NCBI RefSeq assembly: GCF_900167555.1
Contig: NZ_FUYF01000005.1
Location: 1-64,000 of the forward strand
Direction of reading: 5' to 3'
DNA from: Gemmiger formicilis
Lineage (GTDB): Bacteria > Bacillota > Clostridia > Oscillospirales > Ruminococcaceae
Length of the DNA stretch: 64,000 nt
Part shown: positions 16,838 through 24,414 of the stretch, piece after piece
Layout of the letters: each line of letters begins with the position of its first letter
How positions within the stretch are numbered: the first letter of the stretch is position 1
The notes under the pieces: generated by a model
The model's database searches: none
The model's input: only the letters and a program-made list of their open reading frames with translations
Told to the model about the DNA's origin: nothing
Translations under genes and position numbers: made by a program

Positions 16838-17589
16838 TGGCAGTGAAACAGACAGCAGGGCGGGATGCTCTGGGCGAATTTGCACCAAAATTTGCAGAAC
16901 TTAACGATGAGGTACTATTCGGGCAGGTGTGGAGCCGAGAGGATAAACTCTCCCTCCGGGACCGTAGCCTTGTGACGGTGGTAGCACTGATGGCGCAGGG
17001 ACTGACGGACTCCTCGTTTCGGTATCACCTGACGGCAGCGAAAAACAACGGTATTACCCGGACTGAGATTGCAGAGATCCTGACCCATGCGGCGTTTTAT
17101 GTAGGCTGGCCCAAGGCTTGGGCGGCTTTCCGCATGGCCAAGGAAGTCTGGGCAAAGGAATCTGCAGAGGATGCCAAGGCAAAGCACCAGAGTGAAATGG
17201 TGTTTCCCATCGGTGCATCCAACGACGGTTTTGCACAATATTTCAGCGGAAAAAGCTATCTGGCACCCTTGTCCACCGCACAGGTTGGCATTTACAACGT
17301 CACCTTTGAGCCGGGCTGCCGGAACAACTGGCACATCCATCATGCCGCAAAGGGTGGCGGGCAGATCCTTGTCTGCGTGGCAGGCCGGGGCTACTATCAA
17401 GAATGGGGCAAAGCTCCGCTGGAGCTGCATCCGGGCGATGTGGTGAACATTCCCCCGGAGGTCAAGCACTGGCACGGTGCTGCACCCGATTGCTGGTTCT
17501 CTCATCTGGCAGTGGAAGTGCCCGGTGAGGGCACCTCTAACGAGTGGTGCGAGCCGATGCCGGATGAAACCTATAAGGAGTTGCGGTGA
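16837..17589 (+). CDS. Carboxymuconolactone decarboxylase-cupin fusion
   Basis: This 250-residue two-domain protein has an AhpD/CMD-like domain (about 10-110, with LVTVVALMAQGLTDSSFRYHL and EIAEILTHAAFYVGWPKAW). It lacks the CxxC of peroxidatic AhpD, having GLTDSSFRYH at that place. The C-terminal cupin (about 135-245) has metal-ligand candidates in WHIHHAAKGGG and in KHWHGAAPD. Such fusions are common next to MerR-controlled reductases in anaerobes. The ATG overlaps the upstream TAA, so the two are co-translated. The enzymatic reaction is unknown. Confidence 0.9.
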   Translation: MAVKQTAGRDALGEFAPKFAELNDEVLFGQVWSREDKLSLRDRSLVTVVALMAQGLTDSSFRYHLTAAKNNGITRTEIAEILTHAAFYVGWPKAWAAFRMAKEVWAKESAEDAKAKHQSEMVFPIGASNDGFAQYFSGKSYLAPLSTAQVGIYNVTFEPGCRNNWHIHHAAKGGGQILVCVAGRGYYQEWGKAPLELHPGDVVNIPPEVKHWHGAAPDCWFSHLAVEVPGEGTSNEWCEPMPDETYKELR

Positions 17590-17627
17590 TACGGTTTGAT
17601 GTACACCCAACCACGATGAAACAAAAA

Positions 17628-17655
17628 CAGGGTGCGTCCACCCGGACGCACCCTG
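17628..17655 (-). terminator. Perfect GC-rich hairpin after the cupin gene
   Basis: Twelve-bp perfect arms (CAGGGTGCGTCC / GGACGCACCCTG) enclose a 4-nt loop. The T-run (TTTTTGTTT) is on the minus-strand side; on the plus strand the hairpin has no T-run, so it would only weakly end the plus operon. Confidence 0.55.
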
Positions 17656-17663
17656 CCAAAAGC

Positions 17664-17786
17664 CACAGACGATAGCGATATGGCCTATGCGGAAAAGAAT
17701 GGCATCACCATCGTCAAGCACTACATTGACCGTGCCATCTCTGCCAAGACAGACAACCGTCCGGAGTTCCAGCAGATGATCAAGGA
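17664..17786 (+). pseudogene. Serine recombinase N-terminal fragment
   Basis: A plus-strand frame encodes SDMAYAEKNGITIVKHYID followed by RAISAKTDNRPEFQQMIK. This is the characteristic stretch after the first helix of large serine recombinases (QxYAxxNGxxIVxxYIDxAxSAxTDNRPxFQxMI). The catalytic start and everything after MIK are missing, and the next bases belong to a terminator hairpin. It is a relic of another element at this hotspot and is not part of the recombinase at 92-1711. Confidence 0.7.
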
Positions 17787-17835
17787 AATGACCGAGGTAT
17801 ATCCCCTGCGGGGGGATGTACCTCGGTCATTTTTA
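17786..17835. terminator. Long hairpin terminator next to the sortase gene
   Basis: Arms AAATGACCGAGGTA.ATCCCC (17786-17806) and GGGGAT.TACCTCGGTCATTT (about 17812-17832) form a stem of about 20 bp with a T-rich tail on the plus strand. It abuts the sortase stop codon, so it probably serves the minus-strand operon as well. Confidence 0.75.
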
Positions 17836-18579
17836 TTTTTCGGTCGTCTCTGCCGGTACCACACCGTACTCGTCGGCGCTGACGGGGTCTGCATAGACGG
17901 CGTAGCGCTGGGGGGTGTGGGTCAGGATGCCGAAGGGGTAGCAGGTGTACAGGATGCAGCTGGGCTCCTCGGCACCCCAGCGCACCTTATCGACGTCGGT
18001 CTCCTGAATGACCTGCATGTCGGTGACTTTATAGGTAAAGTCGCCCCAGTCGGTCTCCAGATGAATGATGGCACCGAGCTGCGTCGAGCCAAGGTCCGAG
18101 AAGTACGTGCCCGTATGCCCGCCGATAAAGACTGTGCCGTTCTCGCCGGGCAGGACGCAGTCACTCTCGGCGCGGCAGCCCGCACCGCGGCCAAACTGGC
18201 CCTCGCTGTCACCCCAATAGAGGGCACAGTCCACGTTTGTGCCTTCGACCCAGATGCGGCCCAGCTTATCGCCGTACTGCACGCTGTCGTGCTCGGCCTG
18301 CGCAGCGGTGACCTGCTCGGCACGCTTCGCGGCGGCTGCTTCGGCGGCCAGGCGTTCTTCCTCCTGACGGGCGGCCTCGGCGGCTTCACTGGCGGCGCGG
18401 GCAGCCTCCTCCTCGGCGGCTTTGGCGGCCTCGCTGGCTGCAGCGGCACTGGCCGCAGCGGCAGCTTCGGCAGCTCTCTGCCGGTTTTTGGAGATGACCA
18501 GCGCCGCCGCTATGCCGACGCAGACGGCCAGCGCCAATGCGCAGAGGGCCAGGCACTTTGCCATCCGTTTGCGGCTCAT
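17833..18579 (-). CDS. Class D-like sortase
   Basis: This 248-residue membrane-anchored transpeptidase has an N-terminal hydrophobic helix (about 8-30) followed by a long Ala/Glu/Arg-rich, probably coiled-coil linker (about 33-95). The sortase domain carries His155 (GGHTGTYF), Cys213 (LYTCYPF, the TLxTC motif) and Arg225 (QRYAVY). Short sortases with this type of linker are usual in clostridia. Its start overlaps the stop of the fumarase beta gene by 4 bp, an unexpected link to central metabolism. No LPXTG-type substrate gene is nearby, so the substrate must lie elsewhere. Confidence 0.9.
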   Translation of the reverse strand: MSRKRMAKCLALCALALAVCVGIAAALVISKNRQRAAEAAAAASAAAASEAAKAAEEEAARAASEAAEAARQEEERLAAEAAAAKRAEQVTAAQAEHDSVQYGDKLGRIWVEGTNVDCALYWGDSEGQFGRGAGCRAESDCVLPGENGTVFIGGHTGTYFSDLGSTQLGAIIHLETDWGDFTYKVTDMQVIQETDVDKVRWGAEEPSCILYTCYPFGILTHTPQRYAVYADPVSADEYGVVPAETTEK

Positions 18580-19142
18580 GCGTTGTGCTCCCGGCTTGCG
18601 AGGTAAGCAGCGGGGCCGCTCCGGTACAGGTCGCCGCCGTGGGTGTCCAGCAGGACCGTCAACGGGAAGTCCTTAACCACCAACTTACGCACCGCCTCAC
18701 AGCCGAGGTCCGGCCACGCGATGATCTCACAGCTCTGCACACTGCCGGCCATCAGGGCACCGGCCCCGCCGATGGCGGCCAGATAGACCGCGCCGTTTTT
18801 GACGACGGACTGCTTGACGGCATCGGTGCGCTTGCCCTTGCCGATCATGCAGGCCAGTCCCAGATCCAGCAGCCGCGGCGTGTAGGCGTCCATACGGCCC
18901 GAGGTCGTGGGGCCTGCCGCACCGATGGCACAGCCCGGGCGCTCCGGCGTGGGGCCGACGTAGTAGATGGCCGCGCCCTCAATGGGGAACGGCAGCGGCT
19001 CGCCCTTGTCCAGCAGCTCCATCATGCGGGCGTGGGCGGCGTCACGGGCGGTGTAGACCACGCCCGACAACAGCACGGTATCCCCTGCTTTCAGCGGCGC
19101 AAGGTCCTGCTTGGAGAGGGGCGTTTTCAGTACATATTGCAT
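18576..19142 (-). CDS. Fumarate hydratase class I, beta subunit
   Basis: This is the C-terminal-domain subunit (188 residues) of a two-subunit Fe-S hydro-lyase of the fumarase/L(+)-tartrate dehydratase family. Recognisable segments are AGDTVLLSGVVYTARDAAHARM, CAIGAAGPTTSGRMD and MIGKGKR. Together with the alpha subunit it would interconvert fumarate and malate. Close linkage with malic enzyme favours fumarase over tartrate dehydratase. It follows the alpha gene after 12 bp and overlaps the sortase gene by 4 bp. Confidence 0.92.
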   Translation of the reverse strand: MQYVLKTPLSKQDLAPLKAGDTVLLSGVVYTARDAAHARMMELLDKGEPLPFPIEGAAIYYVGPTPERPGCAIGAAGPTTSGRMDAYTPRLLDLGLACMIGKGKRTDAVKQSVVKNGAVYLAAIGGAGALMAGSVQSCEIIAWPDLGCEAVRKLVVKDFPLTVLLDTHGGDLYRSGPAAYLASREHNA

Positions 19143-19154
19143 CGTTGCGCCTCC

Positions 19155-20000
19155 TTACAGCGTGCGGCTGGCGCGGCGGGTGACGTGGCAGCTGATGTTG
19201 ACGGCCACGGGCAGGCATGCCACATGGGTGGGCTTTTGCTCAATGGCAACCCCCAGGCAGGTCGTGGCACCGCCAAAGCCCTGCGGGCCAAAGCCTGTGG
19301 CATTGATGGCGTCCAGCAGTTCCTTTTCCAGCGCTGCATAATACGGGTCGGCGTTGGGTTCGTCCAGCGGGCGCAGCAGCGCCTTTTTGGCCAGCGCTGC
19401 GCAGTGGTCGAAGCTGCCGCCGATGCCGATACCCAGCACAATGGGCGGGCAGGGGTTGGCTCCGGCCTGCTCCACCGTGTCAAGCACGAATTTTTTCACG
19501 CCCTCGACACCGTCGGCTGGCTTGAGCATGGCAAGGCGGCTCATGTTCTCACTGCCTGCGCCCTTGGGGGCGACGGTGATTTTGCAGCCGCTGCCCGGCA
19601 CAAGATGCACGGTCAGGAACGCTGGGGTGTTGTCCCCCGTGTTGACGCGCTGCAGCGGGTCGGCAGTGATGGATTTGCGTAAGAATGCTTTCTCGTAGCC
19701 GCGGCGCACACCCTCGTTGACGGCATCGGTCAGGTCGCCGTCAATGTGGGCATCCTGGCCCAGCTCGATAAAGACGCAGGCCATGCCGGTGTCCTGGCAG
19801 ATGGGCAGGTCTTTCTCTTTCGCAACGCAGAGATTCTGTTGCAATAAGCCCAGTGTCTCCTTTGCCAGCGGCCACGGCTCGGCGGCTTCGGCGGCATCCA
19901 GTGCAGCCTTTACGTCGGCGGGCAGCCGGGTGTTGGCCTCGATGCAGAGAGCCTCCACTGCGTCGGTGATGGCGGCGGCGGGAATTTCACGGATGCTCAT
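19155..20000 (-). CDS. Fumarate hydratase class I, alpha subunit
   Basis: This is the N-terminal, Fe-S-cluster-binding subunit (281 residues) of class I fumarase. Candidate cluster cysteines lie in LPICQDTGMACVF, in the region around GSGCKITVAPKGAGSENMSRL, and in NPCPPIVLGIGIGG. The reaction is reversible hydration of fumarate to malate in the cytoplasm. It lies between malic enzyme (4-bp overlap) and the beta subunit (12-bp gap), forming a malate-fumarate module that could feed pyruvate to or from the C4 branch. Assignment to tartrate dehydratase is less likely. Confidence 0.93.
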   Translation of the reverse strand: MSIREIPAAAITDAVEALCIEANTRLPADVKAALDAAEAAEPWPLAKETLGLLQQNLCVAKEKDLPICQDTGMACVFIELGQDAHIDGDLTDAVNEGVRRGYEKAFLRKSITADPLQRVNTGDNTPAFLTVHLVPGSGCKITVAPKGAGSENMSRLAMLKPADGVEGVKKFVLDTVEQAGANPCPPIVLGIGIGGSFDHCAALAKKALLRPLDEPNADPYYAALEKELLDAINATGFGPQGFGGATTCLGVAIEQKPTHVACLPVAVNISCHVTRRASRTL

Positions 20001-21172
20001 ACGCGCGCCACGCCGCTTTCTCTCGCGGCCTGTGCGACGGCAGCGGCGACGGCATCGGCCACGCGGGGGTCAAATGCTTTGGGCAGGATGTTTTCCTCGT
20101 TCAGCTCGTCGTCGGGGATGAGACCCGCGATGGCCTTAGCGGCGGCCATCTTCATAGCGGGGTTGATGTCCCGCGCACGGACGGACAGCGCACCCTTGAA
20201 GATGCCGGGGAACGCCAGCACATTGTTGACCTGGTTCGGGAAGTCGCTGCGGCCCGTGCCGATGACGCGGACGCCCGCCTGCTTAGCGAGGTCGGGCATG
20301 ATCTCGGGCGTGGGATTCGCCATGGCGAACACAATCGCGTCCTTCGCCATCGTGGCGGCCAGTTCGGGGGTCAGTGCGCCCGCAATCGACGTACCAATGA
20401 AGATGTCCGCGTCCCGTATGGCCTCGGCCAGACCGCCGGTCAGCTTTTCGGGGTTCGTCTCCTCGGCCAGCCTGCCCTTGTGGCCTTCAAGGCCCGCGGG
20501 GCGGTTCGGGTAGAGGATGCCGTGCTCATCAACGGCGACGATGTTCTTAGCGCCCGCGACCTGCAGCATGTGGATGATGGCCGTGCCCGCCGCGCCGGGG
20601 CCGTTCTGGACGATCTTGACGTCCTCAATGCGCTTGCCGACGACCTTCAGGGCGTTGAGCACACCCGCCAGCACGATGATGGCTGTGCCATGCTGGTCGT
20701 CGTGGAACACGGGGATGTCGAGGTCACGCTCGAGTTCGGCTTCGATTTCAAAGCACTCGGGGCTGCGGATGTCCTCCAGGTTGATACCGCCGAAGGTCGG
20801 GGCAATGGCCTTGACCGCAGCAATGACCTCCTCCTTCGTCTTGGCGTTCAGGCAGATGGGGAAAGCATCGACGCCGCCGAACTCCTTGAACAGGACGCAC
20901 TTGCCCTCCATGACCGGCAGACCGGCCTCGGGGCCGATGTTGCCCAGACCCAGCACGGCAGTGCCGTTCGTGACGACGGCGACGGTGCGGCCCTTCATCG
21001 TGTAGGTGTAGACGTCATCGGGGTTTGCCTTGATCTTGCGGCACGGCTCGGCCACGCCGGGGGTATAGGCGGTGGACAGCGCGTCGCGGTCCTTGCATTC
21101 GCAAAGGCTCTGCACGGCGATCTTGCCGGGGAACTTGCTGTGGAGTTCCAGAGCAGCTTTGTTGTAGTCCAT
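19997..21172 (-). CDS. NAD(P)-dependent malic enzyme
   Basis: This 391-residue short-type malic enzyme oxidatively decarboxylates malate to pyruvate and CO2. Signature parts are YTPGVAEPCRKI near the N-terminus with the catalytic tyrosine, VTNGTAVLGLGNIGPEAGLPVMEGK, the metal-binding FHDDQHGTAI, and the nucleotide-binding QNGPGAAGTAIIHML. Length fits bacterial NAD-type enzymes without a phosphotransacetylase domain. It heads the four-gene minus-strand operon that continues through both fumarase subunits to the sortase, with overlapping junctions. GGAGAGGTATCCCC precedes the ATG. Confidence 0.95.
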   Translation of the reverse strand: MDYNKAALELHSKFPGKIAVQSLCECKDRDALSTAYTPGVAEPCRKIKANPDDVYTYTMKGRTVAVVTNGTAVLGLGNIGPEAGLPVMEGKCVLFKEFGGVDAFPICLNAKTKEEVIAAVKAIAPTFGGINLEDIRSPECFEIEAELERDLDIPVFHDDQHGTAIIVLAGVLNALKVVGKRIEDVKIVQNGPGAAGTAIIHMLQVAGAKNIVAVDEHGILYPNRPAGLEGHKGRLAEETNPEKLTGGLAEAIRDADIFIGTSIAGALTPELAATMAKDAIVFAMANPTPEIMPDLAKQAGVRVIGTGRSDFPNQVNNVLAFPGIFKGALSVRARDINPAMKMAAAKAIAGLIPDDELNEENILPKAFDPRVADAVAAAVAQAARESGVARV

Positions 21173-21219
21173 GGGGATACCTCTCCTTTATATAGTTTTA
21201 CTTTCCGTAATGGTGCCCG

Positions 21220-21309
21220 GTAGGGGCCGGACATGTCCGGCCCGCAGCCTTGCCGCCAAATCGCTATGGATTTTACGTTGAGGGCAGGGCATGCCCTGCC
21301 CCTACAGGG
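21220..21309. repeat. Intergenic inverted repeat, family A (copy 1)
   Basis: The edges are GTAGGGGCC and GCCCCTACAGGG, and the centre contains the dyads GGCCGGACATGTCCGGCC and GGGCAGGGCATGCCCTGCCC. The same GTAGGGGCG...CGCCCCTAC design recurs at about 26668, 29436, 31823, 44065, 47018 and 62418, always between genes. Confidence 0.75.
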
Positions 21310-21318
21310 TTGCTTCTT

Positions 21319-22515
21319 TTATTCGTGGTGTACCGGCGCATAGTCCGGTTCCAGCTTTATGACACAGAAATGGTCGGGCCACTTGGCCTGTACGGCATTG
21401 CGCAGGGCATTGACGAGCTTGACGCCCCGGTGCTGCTTGTCGGTCATGTACTCAGCAGGGACGGCACAGTCAAAAATCACGTTCGTATGTGTCGGGCCGG
21501 GCACAATGCGCAGGTCGTGGATGTTGGCCAGCGGCGCGAGCTCCTCGACCTCACGCTGCAAAAACGCCTTCAGCTCGTCCGCGTGGGGGTCACCGGTCAC
21601 GACGGGGTCAAAGTGGATCGTCGCGATCAGCCCGTCCTCCACAAGCAGGTCCCGCTCAATGCGGTCAATGACATCGTGGCTGTGCATGACGTCATCCTTA
21701 GCATCCATTTCCAGATGGAAGCTGACCAGGCGGCTTCCGGGGCCGTAGTCGTGGATCATCAGATCGTGCACGCCGAGCACGCCGGGATAGCTCAGGGCCT
21801 TTTTCTCGATATGCTCGACCAGATCCGAGTCAGGCGCTGCACCCAGCAGCGGATTGATGGTGTCTTTGACGAGCATTGCACCGCTGTACAAAATGAACGC
21901 CGCCACACCGATACCCATCAGTCCGTCAATGCGGGCAAAGCCGGTGAGCTTTGTCAGAATCGTGGCTGCCAGAACCGCTGCCGTCGTGATGACATCGTTG
22001 CGGGCATCGGCGGCGGTGGCCAGCAGCGTTTCCGAGTCGATGGCCGTGCCGATCTGCCGGTTCAGCCTGCTCATCCAGAGCTTGACGAGGATGGACGCAA
22101 TCAGTACTGCAACCATGAGCCAGCTGAAAGCGACCTCCGTCGGGTGCAGAACCTTGGCAAAGCTCTCCTTCAAAAGCTCCACGCCGATGACCAGGATCAT
22201 GACAGAGACCGCCAGCCCGGCCAGATACTCATACCGGGCATGGCCGTAGGGATGCTCCGAGTCCGCCGGGCGCGCGCCGAGCTTGAAGCCGACGAGGCTG
22301 ACGACATTGGAGCTGGCATCGGAGAGGTTGTTCATGCCGTCGGCGGTGATGGCAACGCTGCCGGTCAGTACACCAACGGCGATCTTGCCGCCCGCCAGCA
22401 GTAGGTTGCACACCACGCTGACGATGCAGGCCAGATTTCCGTAAGCCGTGCGGACGGCGCGATCCGCGGTGCTTTTATAATTTTTGACGAAAGTCCGTAT
22501 TAAAAGCTGAATCAG
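21319..22515 (-). CDS. Cation diffusion facilitator (metal efflux) transporter
   Basis: This 398-residue CDF-family antiporter exports divalent metals such as Zn, Fe or Mn in exchange for protons. Six membrane segments span about 20-215. HADGMNNLSD-type residues appear as ITADGMNNLSDASSN, with a second metal motif in ATAADARNDVITT. The cytoplasmic ferredoxin-like domain contains VHDLMIHDYGPG. Relatives start MIQLLIRxFVKN; here that methionine position is a CTG codon (22515-22513) preceded by GAGGGGG at 8 nt. The frame stays open upstream to an ATG at 22608, but that stretch runs through the purA terminator and is unlikely to be coding. Confidence 0.88.
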   Translation of the reverse strand: MIQLLIRTFVKNYKSTADRAVRTAYGNLACIVSVVCNLLLAGGKIAVGVLTGSVAITADGMNNLSDASSNVVSLVGFKLGARPADSEHPYGHARYEYLAGLAVSVMILVIGVELLKESFAKVLHPTEVAFSWLMVAVLIASILVKLWMSRLNRQIGTAIDSETLLATAADARNDVITTAAVLAATILTKLTGFARIDGLMGIGVAAFILYSGAMLVKDTINPLLGAAPDSDLVEHIEKKALSYPGVLGVHDLMIHDYGPGSRLVSFHLEMDAKDDVMHSHDVIDRIERDLLVEDGLIATIHFDPVVTGDPHADELKAFLQREVEELAPLANIHDLRIVPGPTHTNVIFDCAVPAEYMTDKQHRGVKLVNALRNAVQAKWPDHFCVIKLEPDYAPVHHE

Positions 22516-22530
22516 TGGGAATACCCCCTC

Positions 22531-22564
22531 TTTTAGAAAAAGACAGACCTTGTAAGGGTCTGCC
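22531..22564 (-). terminator. purA terminator
   Basis: On the minus strand GGCAGACCCTTACAAGGTCTGTC folds into a 6-8 bp stem followed by TTTTTCTAAAA. It lies about 55 bp after the purA stop and directly in front of the CDF start, separating the two genes. Confidence 0.75.
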
Positions 22565-22617
22565 TTTTGGTTGGTTATAAGTTCTTGCCTCCTCTGGGAG
22601 GGGGCCAAGGAGAAAAA

Positions 22618-23910
22618 TTACTTCCGCACGATGCAGGCATCGCGCTCGGGGCCGACGGAGATGTACTTGATCTTGCAGCCGACCAGTTCCTCCAGACGTG
22701 TGACATAGTTCTGAGCAGCCTTGGGCAGGTCCTCAAACTTGCGCACGCCGGTAATGTCGCAGTGCCAGCCGGGCACGGTCTCCACAACAGGCTGAGCATC
22801 GTCCAGCGTCTTGCCCATGGGGAAGCGGGTGGTCGTGCTGCCGTCGGTCAGCTTGTAGGCGGTGACGATGGGCACTTCCTCCATGTAGTCGAGGACGTCC
22901 AGCAGGGTCAGGGCCAGTTCATCGCAGCCCTGGCACTGCACGCCGTAGCGGCTTGCCACAGCGTCGAACGGGCCGACGCGGCGGGGACGGCCCGTGGCGG
23001 CGCCGTACTCATGGCCGTGCTCACGCAGCACATCCTTTTCCGCCTCGGTCATAGCCAGCTCCGTGGTGAAGGGGCCCTCACCGACGCAGGAGGAATAAGC
23101 CTTCATAATGCCGATGGAGAGGCTCAGCTTGTGGCCCGGGATGCCCGCACCGATGGGTGCATAGGCGGACACGGTGTTGGAGGAAGACGTGTAAGGATAG
23201 ATGCCGAAGTCGATGTCACGCAGAGCGCCCAGCTGGGCCTCGAACATGATCTTCTTGCCCTCGCGGTCAGCCTTGTCCAGATAGTCGCCCACATCGCAGA
23301 TATAGGGGGCAAACATCTTGGAATATTTCTCGCACCAGGCCCACATCTCGTCAACGCTGACGGGCTTCTGGCCGTAGATCTTCTCCATGGTCAGGTTCTT
23401 GGACTCAACGATGGTCTCCAGACGCTTCCTGACACTGGCGTCCATGTGGACGAGGTCGCCCATGCGCAGGGTCTTTTTCATGTACTTGTCGCCGTAGCTG
23501 TAGGCGATGCCGCGCTTGGTGGAGCCGAACTGAGCGCCGGTCTTGGACAGGCGCTCCTCCTCAAGGCCGTCCTGTGCGACATGGAACGGCATGGTGATGG
23601 TCGCACGGTCAGAGATTTTCAGGTTTTTGGGGCTGATCTCAACACCCTTCTCGGTCAGGGAGGCGATTTCCTTCTCGAGGTGCTCGGGGTCGATGACCAT
23701 GCCGCCGCCCATAACGCAGACAACGTCGGGGCGCAGAATGCCGGAGGGAATCAGGTTCAGGACGAATTTGCCGCGCTCGGTCTTGACGGTGTGGCCTGCA
23801 TTGTCGCCGCCCTGATAGCGCGCAACAATGTCATAGTCCTGGCTGAGCAGGTCGACCATGCGGCCCTTGCCCTCGTCGCCCCAGTTGATGCCGGTAATGG
23901 AAGTAAGCAT
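22618..23910 (-). CDS. purA: Adenylosuccinate synthetase
   Basis: This GTP-dependent enzyme joins aspartate to IMP, the first step from IMP to AMP. It is a full-length 430-residue protein. The N-terminal GINWGDEGKGRMVD phosphate loop carries the catalytic aspartate, followed by GGDNAGHTV with the catalytic histidine. Further on come GTTKRGI-like GSTKRGIAYSYGDK and GRPRRVGPFDAV. It is encoded apart from the main purine cluster on the opposite strand, with its own promoter and terminator. The product of the next step (purB) is at 42611-44047. Confidence 0.97.
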   Translation of the reverse strand: MLTSITGINWGDEGKGRMVDLLSQDYDIVARYQGGDNAGHTVKTERGKFVLNLIPSGILRPDVVCVMGGGMVIDPEHLEKEIASLTEKGVEISPKNLKISDRATITMPFHVAQDGLEEERLSKTGAQFGSTKRGIAYSYGDKYMKKTLRMGDLVHMDASVRKRLETIVESKNLTMEKIYGQKPVSVDEMWAWCEKYSKMFAPYICDVGDYLDKADREGKKIMFEAQLGALRDIDFGIYPYTSSSNTVSAYAPIGAGIPGHKLSLSIGIMKAYSSCVGEGPFTTELAMTEAEKDVLREHGHEYGAATGRPRRVGPFDAVASRYGVQCQGCDELALTLLDVLDYMEEVPIVTAYKLTDGSTTTRFPMGKTLDDAQPVVETVPGWHCDITGVRKFEDLPKAAQNYVTRLEELVGCKIKYISVGPERDACIVRK

Positions 23911-23985
23911 ACGTTTCTACCTCTTTTGTAAGTAAATAGGCATTTCAGCCTTTTCCGGAATCTCCGGGATCCGCTGCCGTTCTGT

Positions 23986-23993
23986 ATTATACC
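23986..23993 (-). promoter_or_regulatory. Extended -10 promoter of purA
   Basis: TGGTATAAT reads on the minus strand about 75 bp upstream of the purA start. It is an extended -10 with no good -35 at 17 bp; a TTGACA lies only 7 bp upstream. No purine riboswitch is seen in the short leader. Confidence 0.5.
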
Positions 23994-24068
23994 ATATTTG
24001 TCAAGAGAATACTATAGCTGTTTTGTACAAGATTCAAATGTTTCCATTGGCGCAGTTGCAGGGGCAGA

Positions 24069-24287
24069 TCAATGCTTAGAGAGCTTCGCGTACTCGGCAT
24101 AGGGGATCTTTGCGCCGTCCGCAGTCTGGACATAGGTGCTGTCGAGCTGCTGTTTGAAAGCCGCGCGCATATCGGCCAGATACTCCTTGCGCAAAGCGTC
24201 GCGCTCGGCGGTTTCGCGCTCGGTCAGACCGATGGCCTTGGCCTTTTTTGCCAGCGCGTTGATGCGGTCAATTTTGGATTTTTCCAT
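24069..24287 (-). CDS. DUF896 (YnzC-like) protein
   Basis: This 72-residue protein of the DUF896/YnzC family consists of two helices, with the signature IDRINALAKKAKAIGLTERETAERDALRKEYL. The B. subtilis relative YnzC is small and cytoplasmic with no firm function. The gene stands alone between purA and the FKBP lipoprotein gene, transcribed away from the latter. GGAGACATACACC precedes the ATG, and an extended -10 (TGGTATAAT) lies about 35 bp further upstream. Confidence 0.88.
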   Translation of the reverse strand: MEKSKIDRINALAKKAKAIGLTERETAERDALRKEYLADMRAAFKQQLDSTYVQTADGAKIPYAEYAKLSKH

Positions 24288-24348
24288 GGTGTATGTCTCC
24301 TTGTTGTTTGTTTTTTACCATTATACCACATTTTCACAGCAATTTCAT

Positions 24349-24376
24349 TTTACTTTTCCGAAAAAGCGTGTATAAT
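24349..24376 (+). promoter_or_regulatory. Promoter of the FKBP lipoprotein gene
   Basis: A perfect TATAAT (24371-24376) with the upstream hexamer TTTACT (24349-24354) at 16 bp lies 39 bp before the ATG. AGACAGGAG serves as ribosome site. Confidence 0.6.
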
Positions 24377-24414
24377 AAGAAAGTATGCAATTTTGAAAAA
24401 GACAGGAGAATTCC

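Noticed and set aside
17833-18579. LPXTG-type substrate gene next to the sortase
   Set aside because: No sorting signal with hydrophobic tail and basic end is seen among neighbouring proteins.
22567-23931. Open frame of 454 codons on the plus strand opposite purA
   Set aside because: Shadow of purA; no ribosome site or protein motifs.
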